Shown here in pieces: positions 1 to 7,430 of a stretch of DNA of 34,463 bases. Source of the stretch: Bacteroidia bacterium. Its GTDB lineage: Bacteria > Bacteroidota > Bacteroidia > JAIBAJ01. The stretch's first letter is position 1. Each line of letters begins with the position of its first letter. The DNA lies in contig JAIBAJ010000025.1 in assembly GCA_019695265.1 (NCBI GenBank), positions 1-34,463 on the forward strand, written 5' to 3'. The translations under genes were made by a program, and so were the position numbers. The notes beneath the pieces are model-generated. The model was not told the origin of the DNA. It saw only the letters and a list, made by a program, of their open reading frames with translations, and did no database searches.

Positions 1-119
1 CATTTTTCTTAAGGATTGAGCTGGAACAATGAAGGCACTTTTTTTATTCATAACCTTTCAAATTCGTCAAAGCTATACACAGCAACAGATACAGCAATTT
101 ACAGCCTGAAATTTGTCTA

Positions 120-290
120 TTAACCCGTTTTTTCTATTTCCCGATAGGGTACCAAAGTTCCGGAAACATTAAGAGCTGGTTTAAATACCAAACTGGAAGA
201 ATAACGCATTACGGTATCCAGGTCGAATTGACCTACACTTGCCAATGGCAAAAGCAGGAATACCAATAATCCGGATATCCTATACCTCAT
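120..290 (-). CDS. small exported protein of unknown function
   Basis: A 56-codon frame opens with ATG at 290 and ends with TAA at 120. The first 21 residues look like a signal peptide: MRYR, then a hydrophobic stretch (ISGLLVFLLLPLA) and a cleavage-like SVGQ. The mature part would be only about 35 residues, ending VPYREIEKTG. It lies 84 nt downstream of the response regulator on the same strand, beyond a strong terminator, so it is probably transcribed separately or only by readthrough. I recognise no family. The signal peptide argues for a real start, but the short mature part could equally be the truncated front end of a larger exported protein. A further ATG frame opens at 51 and runs off the left edge; it is too short to assess. 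Confidence 0.4.
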   Translation of the reverse strand: MRYRISGLLVFLLLPLASVGQFDLDTVMRYSSSLVFKPALNVSGTLVPYREIEKTG

Positions 291-317
291 TATGTGTAAA
301 AGTAAAGTTTAGAGCAC

Positions 318-353
318 AAAAAAGGGAAATGGTTTAAACTAAAACCATTTCCC
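318..353 (-). terminator. intrinsic terminator after the response regulator gene
   Basis: A perfect 12 bp stem (GGGAAATGGTTT at 324-335, AAACCATTTCCC at 342-353) with a 6 nt loop is followed on the minus strand by a run of six T (318-323). It begins 21 nt past the response regulator stop. The plus-strand side is also T-rich (361-366), so it could work in both directions. Confidence 0.85.
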
Positions 354-374
354 ATATTATTTTTTTAATTAGTC

Positions 375-1076
375 TTAACTTTCAATCAATTTAAAACCTT
401 TCCCATGCACATTCACAATTTCAACTTTCTTATCTTTGGAAAGGTATTTTCTAAGTTTAGCGATATAAACATCCATGCTACGGGCGTTGAAATAATTATC
501 ACTTCCCCAAATTTTGTTCAGTGCATAATTGCGATCCATTACATCATTTTTATTGATGCAAAGCAAGTTTAACAATTCTGACTCCTTCGTAGTTAGTCTT
601 TGCTTTTCTCCTTTATATTCCAAGGTTTGGTGATGATGATCGAAAGCATAATCCCCCACTTTCATCGGCTGATGAACCACCAGGGTTGGGGTTTCAGGAT
701 TCGTTCTTCTTAGAATTGCTTTCACCCTCAACAAAAGCTCCTCCATTGAAAAAGGCTTTGAAATATAGTCATCCGCTCCTTTATTAAAACCATTCAGGCG
801 GTCTTCTTTCATGGATTTGGCAGTAACAAAAACAATAGGGACTGTTTTATCCGTTGCTCTAATTTCTTCTGCCAGGGTAAAGCCATCTTTCAAAGGCATC
901 ATCACATCCAAAATGCAGATATCAAAATTACCTTGAATAAATTTCTCATAACCTTGTTTACCGTTGGTTGCTAAGGTGGCTTGAAAACCTTTTGCTTCTA
1001 AATATTCTCTTAAAAGATTACCTAGGTTGTGATCATCTTCAACCAGTAAGATGTTTTTACTATCAGATTTGCTCAT
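375..1076 (-). CDS. OmpR/PhoB-family response regulator (RprY-like)
   Basis: A 233-residue cytoplasmic DNA-binding response regulator. The receiver domain spans about residues 7-122, with acidic residues E13, D14 and D15, phospho-acceptor D57 in ILDVMMP, T85 and K107 (SKPFS). A winged-helix OmpR-type effector domain occupies about 140-230, with the usual RLTTKESELLNLL and RSMDVYIAKLRKYL segments. The histidine kinase gene lies immediately upstream on the same strand with a 35 nt gap, so the two form a kinase-then-regulator operon. Length and order match the RprXY-type pairs common in Bacteroidota. The regulated genes cannot be read from the sequence. A strong hairpin terminator follows the gene. 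Confidence 0.95.
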   Translation of the reverse strand: MSKSDSKNILLVEDDHNLGNLLREYLEAKGFQATLATNGKQGYEKFIQGNFDICILDVMMPLKDGFTLAEEIRATDKTVPIVFVTAKSMKEDRLNGFNKGADDYISKPFSMEELLLRVKAILRRTNPETPTLVVHQPMKVGDYAFDHHHQTLEYKGEKQRLTTKESELLNLLCINKNDVMDRNYALNKIWGSDNYFNARSMDVYIAKLRKYLSKDKKVEIVNVHGKGFKLIES

Positions 1077-1111
1077 TTGGAGTTAGGATTTGCGATTATT
1101 TGGGTAAATTA

Positions 1112-2617
1112 TTAGGATTCAATAGGTGTAAAACTGGTGTCTTGAGGCAAGAAAATTTCAAAGGTACTTCCTTTTCCTACTTCACTTTCAATATGAATTT
1201 CACCATGATGCATATCGGTAATGGCTTTTACATAACTTAAACCAAGGCCAAAACCTTTAACATCATGAACATTTCCGGTTGGAACACGGTAAAATTTTTC
1301 AAAAATCCTTTCCCTGTTCTCTTTTGAAATTCCCATACCATTATCCGAAATCGAAATAACCAACCCGTTATTTTGATTACGGGTTGAAATTACAATTAAA
1401 GGACTCTCAATGGTATATTTCAAGGCATTGTCAATAAGATTAAAAATAACATTGGTGAGGTGAACTCTGTCCGCAAGCAATTCTTCTTGTTCAGCTTTCA
1501 GATCAACCAATAATTCTCCCCCTTTTTTCTCCACCATTAATCCGACATTGGTTACTACCTTATTAATCAATTGGTTAATATTTACTTGTTCCAGCTTGAG
1601 TTTCAATCCATCCTTTTCAATCAAAGCCGTTTGAAGCACATTTTCAACCAGCAAACTCAAGCGTTTATTCTCATCGTGAATAATTCCAATGTAGTTAAAC
1701 ACCTTTTCTTCCGTTTTCTCCACTTCCGGATCATTCAATGCCTCACAAGCCAAGGAAATAGTTGAAATTGGAGTCTTAAACTCATGGGTCATATTGCTAA
1801 TGAAATCACTTCGAATATCAGCCAGTTTCTTTTGTTTTACAATGGAAGATAGGGTGTAATAAAATATCCATAGCATCACCAAAGTAAAAAGTGCTGATGC
1901 GATAAGCATCACCCAAATGTTTTGAAGCTCGTAGGCTGAAAGGTTTTTAAATACTACGGAAAGTACTTCCTTAGGGGCTGTTTTATTTAACCCTGCAATT
2001 TCTTTTTTAAAACGACTGGTTTGCAAACATTTTATTTCTGCGGAGGTATCGGAACGTAGGATAATATTTTGGTAATCATCAAAAATGGCAAAATAGAAGG
2101 GGGCCTCAATCCCTCGTATGGCTAAGTCCGATTTCAAAATGGAATCAATGAGCGCTGAATCCAACTTTAAATCTAACTCCTTTTGCTTCACCATTAAATC
2201 AGAATATTCTGCCAAGCTACCTGGAGACATCTCTCCCACCATTCTGGGCATATTGGTTCCATATTTCCTTTCACGAGTATGTCGTACTATCCTACCTGCC
2301 GAATCCTTGGTTGATTCTTCTATAATCTTTACATTCCAAGTTTCACCATTGTTGATAGCTGCCTTGTTTAAGGAATCCAATCCACTAAATAATTCTTCTT
2401 CTCGTTGCGATAAAATATTCTTGATATCAAAAGCCCTTTCTCTTCGAACCAGCTCAATTTTCTTGGACACTTGTGCCAAAACATCGTTCACATCTCTGGT
2501 CAATTGCCCATTTCTTAATTCTATGGCATTCTTAATCCAATAAATTTCAATGAAAATCAGTCCCAACATGGAAACTCCCATGGAAACTGCAATTCGAATT
2601 AAGTTTTTACTATTCAA
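1112..2617 (-). CDS. membrane sensor histidine kinase
   Basis: The sensor partner of the downstream response regulator. It has an N-terminal membrane helix (about residues 8-27), a periplasmic sensor region of about 200 residues with no family I can name, a second helix (about 233-256), a HisKA domain with the phospho-accepting histidine in THEFKTP (about H278), and a HATPase domain with an N box (NLIDNALKY, about 390), a G1 box (DNGMGI) and a G2 box (GFGLGLSYV, about 459). No HAMP domain is evident. The start is uncertain because there is no early ATG. I chose TTG at 2617, which gives MNSKNLIRIAV and lies 6 nt after a TAATTTTG promoter-like box. TTG at 2626 falls inside that box, and ATG at 2581 would begin just before the first helix. 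Confidence 0.9.
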   Translation of the reverse strand: MNSKNLIRIAVSMGVSMLGLIFIEIYWIKNAIELRNGQLTRDVNDVLAQVSKKIELVRRERAFDIKNILSQREEELFSGLDSLNKAAINNGETWNVKIIEESTKDSAGRIVRHTRERKYGTNMPRMVGEMSPGSLAEYSDLMVKQKELDLKLDSALIDSILKSDLAIRGIEAPFYFAIFDDYQNIILRSDTSAEIKCLQTSRFKKEIAGLNKTAPKEVLSVVFKNLSAYELQNIWVMLIASALFTLVMLWIFYYTLSSIVKQKKLADIRSDFISNMTHEFKTPISTISLACEALNDPEVEKTEEKVFNYIGIIHDENKRLSLLVENVLQTALIEKDGLKLKLEQVNINQLINKVVTNVGLMVEKKGGELLVDLKAEQEELLADRVHLTNVIFNLIDNALKYTIESPLIVISTRNQNNGLVISISDNGMGISKENRERIFEKFYRVPTGNVHDVKGFGLGLSYVKAITDMHHGEIHIESEVGKGSTFEIFLPQDTSFTPIES

Positions 2618-2699
2618 GGCTCGCAAAATTATATCGAGCCAGGTTTATTAAAATGAGATTAACTTATTTTAATCATTATCCCATTGAAAGGGTTTCAAA

Positions 2700-3665
2700 T
2701 TAATGCTTTAACGGACGCTTTTTGACCATCCCACCTTTGGTATCCTTAATAGTATTCATGACAACAAATGCATTGGGATCAATTCGCTCAATTTCAGCGT
2801 TTAGTCTACTAATTTCCAATCGGGTAATTACGGTATAAACGATATCAATATTATCGCGATGTCCATGACTCCCAAAGCCCCTTTCACCTTTGTAAACGGT
2901 AACTCCACGGCCAAGATCACTGATAATCATTTTACGTATTTCATCGCTATGAGCCGAAATGATGGTAACCCCGGTATATTCTTCAATTCCTTCAATGATA
3001 AAATCGACTGTTTTACTGGCAGCCAAATAGGTAACCATAGAGTATAAAGCAGCTTCAACTGATAACAAATAGGCTGCAATCGAAAAAATAAGAATATTAA
3101 AAAAGATAATTACATCTCCTATGGTGGTGCTAAGCTTCCTACTAATAAAAATGGCTAATACTTCTGTTCCATCAATAACAGCACCACCTCTCACCGATAA
3201 ACCAATTCCTGCACCCAGAAAAAAACCACCAAATACAGAGACCAACAATTTATCATGCGTAACCACTTGAAAAGGCACCAATGCTGTTACCAAGGCTAAA
3301 CCGGTAATAGAAGTGGCTGTTTTAATGGCAAATTGCCTGTTTACAACCTTGGTACCCAGTAAAACAAAAGGAATATTTAGCACAACCAATAAAATTGGAA
3401 GAGGAATTCCTTGCACTTCGTTAATGAGTAGAGCAATTCCAGTGGCACCGCCATCTATGAAACTGCTGGGAAGCAAAAAACTTTCCAATCCAAATGCAGC
3501 TGAAAAAATCCCTAAGGCCATCAATACACCATCTTTCGCTAACCGAAACATGGATTTTCGAATTTGACGATACGACTTGGCTCTTTCAAACCGTGAAATA
3601 CTTCCTTGTTTTAAAGGTTCTCCTTCAAATATCCACCAAAGTATTTTGAGAAATAATTCCTTCAT
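2700..3665 (-). CDS. YitT family membrane protein (DUF161/DUF2179)
   Basis: A 321-residue integral membrane protein. After a basic N-terminal tail of about 45 residues come five or six hydrophobic segments containing the family signature around SSFIDGGATGIALLI and GGAVIDGTEVLAI. The soluble C-terminal DUF2179 domain (about 225-290) includes YTGVTIISAHSDEIRKMI and GRGVTVYKGERGFG. The family is widespread in bacteria and has no settled substrate, so transport is only an inference. The gene starts 6 nt after the stop of the alpha/beta hydrolase gene and ends 82 nt before the histidine kinase start, which suggests cotranscription with the hydrolase and perhaps with the kinase. Confidence 0.9.
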   Translation of the reverse strand: MKELFLKILWWIFEGEPLKQGSISRFERAKSYRQIRKSMFRLAKDGVLMALGIFSAAFGLESFLLPSSFIDGGATGIALLINEVQGIPLPILLVVLNIPFVLLGTKVVNRQFAIKTATSITGLALVTALVPFQVVTHDKLLVSVFGGFFLGAGIGLSVRGGAVIDGTEVLAIFISRKLSTTIGDVIIFFNILIFSIAAYLLSVEAALYSMVTYLAASKTVDFIIEGIEEYTGVTIISAHSDEIRKMIISDLGRGVTVYKGERGFGSHGHRDNIDIVYTVITRLEISRLNAEIERIDPNAFVVMNTIKDTKGGMVKKRPLKH

Positions 3666-3671
3666 GCTGTT

Positions 3672-4811
3672 TTACTCTACCAACCATTTAGCCGGCATAG
3701 CCATAGTATCAACATACACCAGGTATAATCCGGATGACAAATTCAAATCAAGAACTAACTTATTCTTTCCTTCTGCAGAAATTTGAACAAGCTGCTTGCC
3801 ATACATATCCACAATACGAACTAATTTGCTTCCTGAAATCGGTTCAATAATTAATTGAGATTTTCCGGGATTTGGATAAATTCGTACCTGATTGGCCCGA
3901 GTTTCATCCATGGATTGCTCACATGAAGTTAAGGAAGTAAAACCTTGTTGAGACGCTACAATGGAGGAAAATTGGTTCCAGGCCTGACTATTATTTTGTA
4001 ACCAATAATCTAACCAAGGCCTCAAAATGGTTCTGGTCAGTTGCAACTGTTGATCACGTGATAACCCTCCGGATGGAGGATTCAAAACCGTTTCTCCAAA
4101 CTCACAAGTGATACTGGTACCGGCAAAACGACAATGGTATGCTCCGGTTAAATTGACAAAAAACTTACACCCACTTATTGCCGCTTGATACATTGGTTCT
4201 TGATTGGTGGCAGTTGGAGTAACCAAATCATAGGTTCCGGCCAACATTAAAAGCGGTTGGTCAACTGATAAACTACATTGAGCAATTGCTGAAGGGTTGG
4301 TTTCAGCCGCTGCAAAATTAAAAATACAGGTTTCATTTGTTGTAAATTGAGAAGCCAACAAAGAGGCTCCTCCACCCATGCTATGACCTCCAATGGCTGA
4401 TTTTCCATTTAATTTCCCAAATAAAAAGGATGAACTTTGGGTATTTTGTTCCAGGAAATAATCAACAACAAATGCCAAATCTTTGCCAAAATCAGTATGA
4501 CTTGGAGAAAAACTTCCTTCGGTTTTTAAATTTGCCACCACATAACCCCAACTGGCTAAACTGTCATAAATAGGCGAATAGGCATCATAAGTCATTTGGA
4601 ATCCATGCCCAAAACTGACCAAAGGGAAACTACCGTCGGCTATAGCGGTTTGTGTTCCGGAAGTTACAGCCGGGTAAACCAATTCCAAATCAATGGAACG
4701 ATTAGAGCGGTTTGGGTCAATAATGGTTAAAGATTGCCTTCCAATAGGATAGGTAGCTGCTATGGAAATACTTGAATAGCAGAATAATAGCAATGTAAAA
4801 ATTTGTTTCAT
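3672..4811 (-). CDS. exported alpha/beta hydrolase with T9SS type A sorting domain
   Basis: A 379-residue secreted serine hydrolase of the chlorophyllase/acetylhydrolase-like group. The signal peptide covers about residues 1-19. The nucleophile elbow is GGHSMGGG (S144), with a likely acid at D195 (AGTYDLVTP) and histidine at H226 (GAYHC). An oxyanion-type SFGHG segment sits near residue 67. The last 70 residues form a typical type IX secretion sorting domain: VRIYPNPGKSQLII, a VRIVDMYGKQL segment, then LSSGLYLVYV. The protein should therefore cross the outer membrane through T9SS and be attached or released at the cell surface. The ATG at 4811 starts the signal peptide cleanly; an in-frame TTG lies 12 nt upstream. 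The substrate is unknown; a lipid or polyester ester bond is plausible. Confidence 0.9.
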   Translation of the reverse strand: MKQIFTLLLFCYSSISIAATYPIGRQSLTIIDPNRSNRSIDLELVYPAVTSGTQTAIADGSFPLVSFGHGFQMTYDAYSPIYDSLASWGYVVANLKTEGSFSPSHTDFGKDLAFVVDYFLEQNTQSSSFLFGKLNGKSAIGGHSMGGGASLLASQFTTNETCIFNFAAAETNPSAIAQCSLSVDQPLLMLAGTYDLVTPTATNQEPMYQAAISGCKFFVNLTGAYHCRFAGTSITCEFGETVLNPPSGGLSRDQQLQLTRTILRPWLDYWLQNNSQAWNQFSSIVASQQGFTSLTSCEQSMDETRANQVRIYPNPGKSQLIIEPISGSKLVRIVDMYGKQLVQISAEGKNKLVLDLNLSSGLYLVYVDTMAMPAKWLVE

Positions 4812-4857
4812 GGTAAAGGCCAAAATAAGGAAAATCCAACTAGGACAAAAAGAAAAT

Positions 4858-6759
4858 CTATTTCTCTGAAATATTTTCAGGATTCACTTGTTCTTTCAGG
4901 CGTTTCAATTCACTTTCATACAGATTTTCAGAAATATCGGCATCATTTAGAAAGTAAAAAACAGCGCCATATGAATAATTTACCTTTTTCAATCGAAAGG
5001 TTCCTCCATCTACCTTGAACACTTGTAATTGGGTTGTTTTATTCCCCTCTTTGGAAGTAGAAATTTCCAAGGTATTGGCTTTTCGTTTCTCTCTTAACAA
5101 CTCCAATTCTTCTTGTTTTTTCTTATCAGCTTCTATTTGTTTTGCCTTTTCAAGAGCCATTTTTGCTTCCTCTTCCAATCTTTCCCTTTCGGCTTTCTCT
5201 TGCCTTGCCTTCTCTTCGGCTGCCTTAATTTCTGCTAATCGGGCTTCTTCTGCTAAACGTTCAGCATCTTTTTGGGCCTTATAAGTTGAATCTGCCACAA
5301 ATTGGGCCCTTTCTTTTGCTTTTTTCACTGCGTCTGCGGCAATTCTTTCTTCTTCCAATCGTTTTTGGCGTTCGGCCTCTGCTGCTGCTTTTGCCTCTAA
5401 TTTTGCTTTTTCTTCGGCTGCCTTTTGGTTGGCAATTTCAGTTTCTCGTTCTTGTTTTGCCTTTAATTCTGCTTCTCGTTTTGCTCTTTCTAATTCCTGC
5501 TTTTTCTTAATTTCTGCTTCCCGAACTGCCGCTGCTTCTTGCCTTGCCTTCTCTATCTCTGCTTTTTTGGCCAATTCAGCTTCCAATTCTTTTTTCTTTT
5601 CAGCATCTTTTTGTGCTGCAATTTCTGCCTTTATCCTCAATTGTTCGGCCTCTGCTGCATTTCGTTCAGCCTGTTCAACTGCTTTTCGATCAGCCTCCGC
5701 CTTTTGCTCAGCAGCTTTTTTAGCCAACTCTTCTTCCAAACGTTTCTTCTTTTCTGCATCCTTCAACTGTTGGGAAGCCAATAAATCCGCCTCTCGTTTA
5801 GCTTTGGCTGTGCTGTCGGCAACAATTTTAGCCCTTGCAGCATTCTGTTTAATTTGCTCTCTATCAGCAGCAAGTTTAGCAGCGGCTTCTTCCTTCTGTT
5901 TTAATTCCTCTTCCTTTTTCTTTCTGGCTGCTTCCTTTAAGTCTGCCAACTCTTTGCTTTTTTGAATCTCAGCTAATTTTGCTAAGGAATCTTTCGCCAT
6001 TTTATCTTTCAAAGCAGATTCCCTCATGGCTTGCTTTTGGGCTTCCGCTTCCTTTCTAACCAATTCTGCCTCTTCCAGCTTCTTTTTCTCGGCCTCAGTT
6101 CGAGCAGCTAATTGAGAATTTGCCGCTAATGCAGCAATAGAATCTGCCGCCTTCTTTTCCTTTAAGATTGCTAAATATTTTTGTCTCTCTGCCTCTTCTT
6201 TGGCTAAGCGAAGTTGCTCTTCTCTGAATTTAGCTGCCCTGGCGGCGGCTTCTCTAGCAGCTTCTTCTTTTTCTAGTTCAGCTCTCGATTTTTTTGGTGG
6301 ATTTGCAGTTACAACAAAACCATTGGAAGATGGATTGAATTTTAATAAACCAATGCTTTCTTCAAACACCTTCTTGCCTTTTGTATCGGCCTTGGGTGGA
6401 GTTAAGTCAATTTCAACACGAAAAGTATATTTGCCATTCTTGGAACTTGCAGGTACTGTTGTATTGATATTGATTTGCTTGGCCAAAGTTCCCGGTATTT
6501 GAGCCGAAATAATGAATTCCTGATCCAATGGTAATTTGGCCTTAAATATTCCGGTGGCATCAGTTGATCTCAGTTTAAGGTCTCCGGAAGCCGAAAAAAT
6601 TTTGATTTCAGCACTCGGAACCGCTTGTCCATTTTTCTTCACAAACCCAATTAATTCAAGCTGTCCCTGTGGCTTGGCTTCTTGAATAAAACCCAAGAAA
6701 ACAAGCAACAGGAAACTTACTTGAAGGAAAACCGATTTATGATTAAAAGACTTTTGCAC
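4858..6759 (-). CDS. exported Ala/Lys/Glu-rich coiled-coil protein
   Basis: About 633 residues. After a hydrophobic signal segment (about 10-26) comes a beta-rich domain (about 33-125) resembling a carboxypeptidase-regulatory or Ig-like fold (GFVKKNGQAVPSAEIKIF, then TDATGIFKAKLPL). Residues about 155-565 are an almost uninterrupted charged helix of alternating KK/EE/AA blocks (for example ELAKKAEIEKARQEA), surely a long coiled coil and superficially like TolA. A compact C-terminal region of about 60 residues (GGTFRLKKVNYSYGAVFYFL) closes the protein. No sorting domain or OmpA motif is seen. There is no early ATG: I chose GTG at 6759, directly before the signal peptide, over TTG at 6810, which would add 17 residues. 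A periplasm-spanning structural role is inference. It may be cotranscribed with the lipoprotein gene upstream. Confidence 0.8.
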   Translation of the reverse strand: MQKSFNHKSVFLQVSFLLLVFLGFIQEAKPQGQLELIGFVKKNGQAVPSAEIKIFSASGDLKLRSTDATGIFKAKLPLDQEFIISAQIPGTLAKQININTTVPASSKNGKYTFRVEIDLTPPKADTKGKKVFEESIGLLKFNPSSNGFVVTANPPKKSRAELEKEEAAREAAARAAKFREEQLRLAKEEAERQKYLAILKEKKAADSIAALAANSQLAARTEAEKKKLEEAELVRKEAEAQKQAMRESALKDKMAKDSLAKLAEIQKSKELADLKEAARKKKEEELKQKEEAAAKLAADREQIKQNAARAKIVADSTAKAKREADLLASQQLKDAEKKKRLEEELAKKAAEQKAEADRKAVEQAERNAAEAEQLRIKAEIAAQKDAEKKKELEAELAKKAEIEKARQEAAAVREAEIKKKQELERAKREAELKAKQERETEIANQKAAEEKAKLEAKAAAEAERQKRLEEERIAADAVKKAKERAQFVADSTYKAQKDAERLAEEARLAEIKAAEEKARQEKAERERLEEEAKMALEKAKQIEADKKKQEELELLREKRKANTLEISTSKEGNKTTQLQVFKVDGGTFRLKKVNYSYGAVFYFLNDADISENLYESELKRLKEQVNPENISEK

Positions 6760-6850
6760 TAGAAAATTGAGCCTGCGAAAATAAGAGAATTCACAAGCCC
6801 AAAAACTCAAAAGTTGTTATTGAATTGCAGTTCAGTCAATATTTTCGCTT

Positions 6851-7399
6851 CTAATCGGTAATTTCGGTAGGAAAATTAACCTCAACATCGGTTTCTCCGG
6901 TTGATTGGGAGCCATTCTTTTCCCCGGGTTGATGCTTTAGTACAACCATTACTGATCCAATTCCTGCAACACCCGTTTTCCATTTCGACTCCAATCCAAT
7001 CGGTGCTCCATTTGCATCCTGATCTTCATAGCTGGTTTGAACAGAAACATTCGTTACATTGTAAAAAAACTGATGATCCACTCCTTCTTCTTCTACTTCG
7101 TTGGAAATGGTATCAACCGGACTTTTACTTTCGTCAAGTAAAAGGATGGATACATAGTAAGTAGAGTTAGATTTCAATTGTAGACTATCAAATACAATCG
7201 GGCTATTGCCTCCGGCTCCATCCGGATCGCGAAATTGAAAAGTATTTACTTGTTGGGTCGCAGAGTCCGTGAAGTTCATGACCAAGGAGGTAATCAATTC
7301 TTCTTCGTTGGTAGGTGCCGGATCGTCCGGTTTGCATGAATTAAACATCCACAAAGCAGAAAAGCTTAAGGTGAGCAATAGTTGAGATTTTGTTTTCAT
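6851..7399 (-). CDS. putative lipoprotein encoded after a TonB-dependent receptor
   Basis: A 182-residue protein with a lipoprotein signal peptide; the lipobox is MFNSC with cysteine near residue 22, followed by a short acidic linker (KPDDPAPTNEEE). The mature part is a beta-rich domain of about 150 residues (ITSLVMNFTDSATQQV, STYYVSILLLDESKSP, VMVVLKHQPGEKNG). I cannot assign a named family, though similar lipoproteins often accompany TonB receptors in Bacteroidota. The gene starts 26 nt after the receptor stop on the same strand, so it is very likely cotranscribed and may help surface capture or assembly of the receptor system. If the receptor is zinc-regulated, this protein would be too. 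Confidence 0.75.
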   Translation of the reverse strand: MKTKSQLLLTLSFSALWMFNSCKPDDPAPTNEEELITSLVMNFTDSATQQVNTFQFRDPDGAGGNSPIVFDSLQLKSNSTYYVSILLLDESKSPVDTISNEVEEEGVDHQFFYNVTNVSVQTSYEDQDANGAPIGLESKWKTGVAGIGSVMVVLKHQPGEKNGSQSTGETDVEVNFPTEITD

Positions 7400-7402
7400 T
7401 TG

Positions 7403-7430
7403 AATTATGTATTATGAATTATGAGTTACG
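7403..7430. repeat. heptanucleotide tandem repeat at the receptor stop codon
   Basis: Four head-to-tail 7-mers fill the gap between the receptor and lipoprotein genes: AATTATG, TATTATG, AATTATG, AGTTACG. On the minus strand the last unit supplies the receptor stop codon, and the repeat drift adds the residues NSNS after the barrel's final aromatic residue. Confidence 0.7.

Noticed and set aside
1-51. ATG frame of 17 codons on minus running off the left edge
   Set aside because: Too short to judge; could be the start of a real gene but no motif is visible.
5429-5965. Long antisense frames rich in Ser, Ala and Phe opposite the coiled-coil gene
   Set aside because: They are the mirror of Lys/Glu/Ala-rich codons on the minus strand; biased composition keeps stops away on the other strand.
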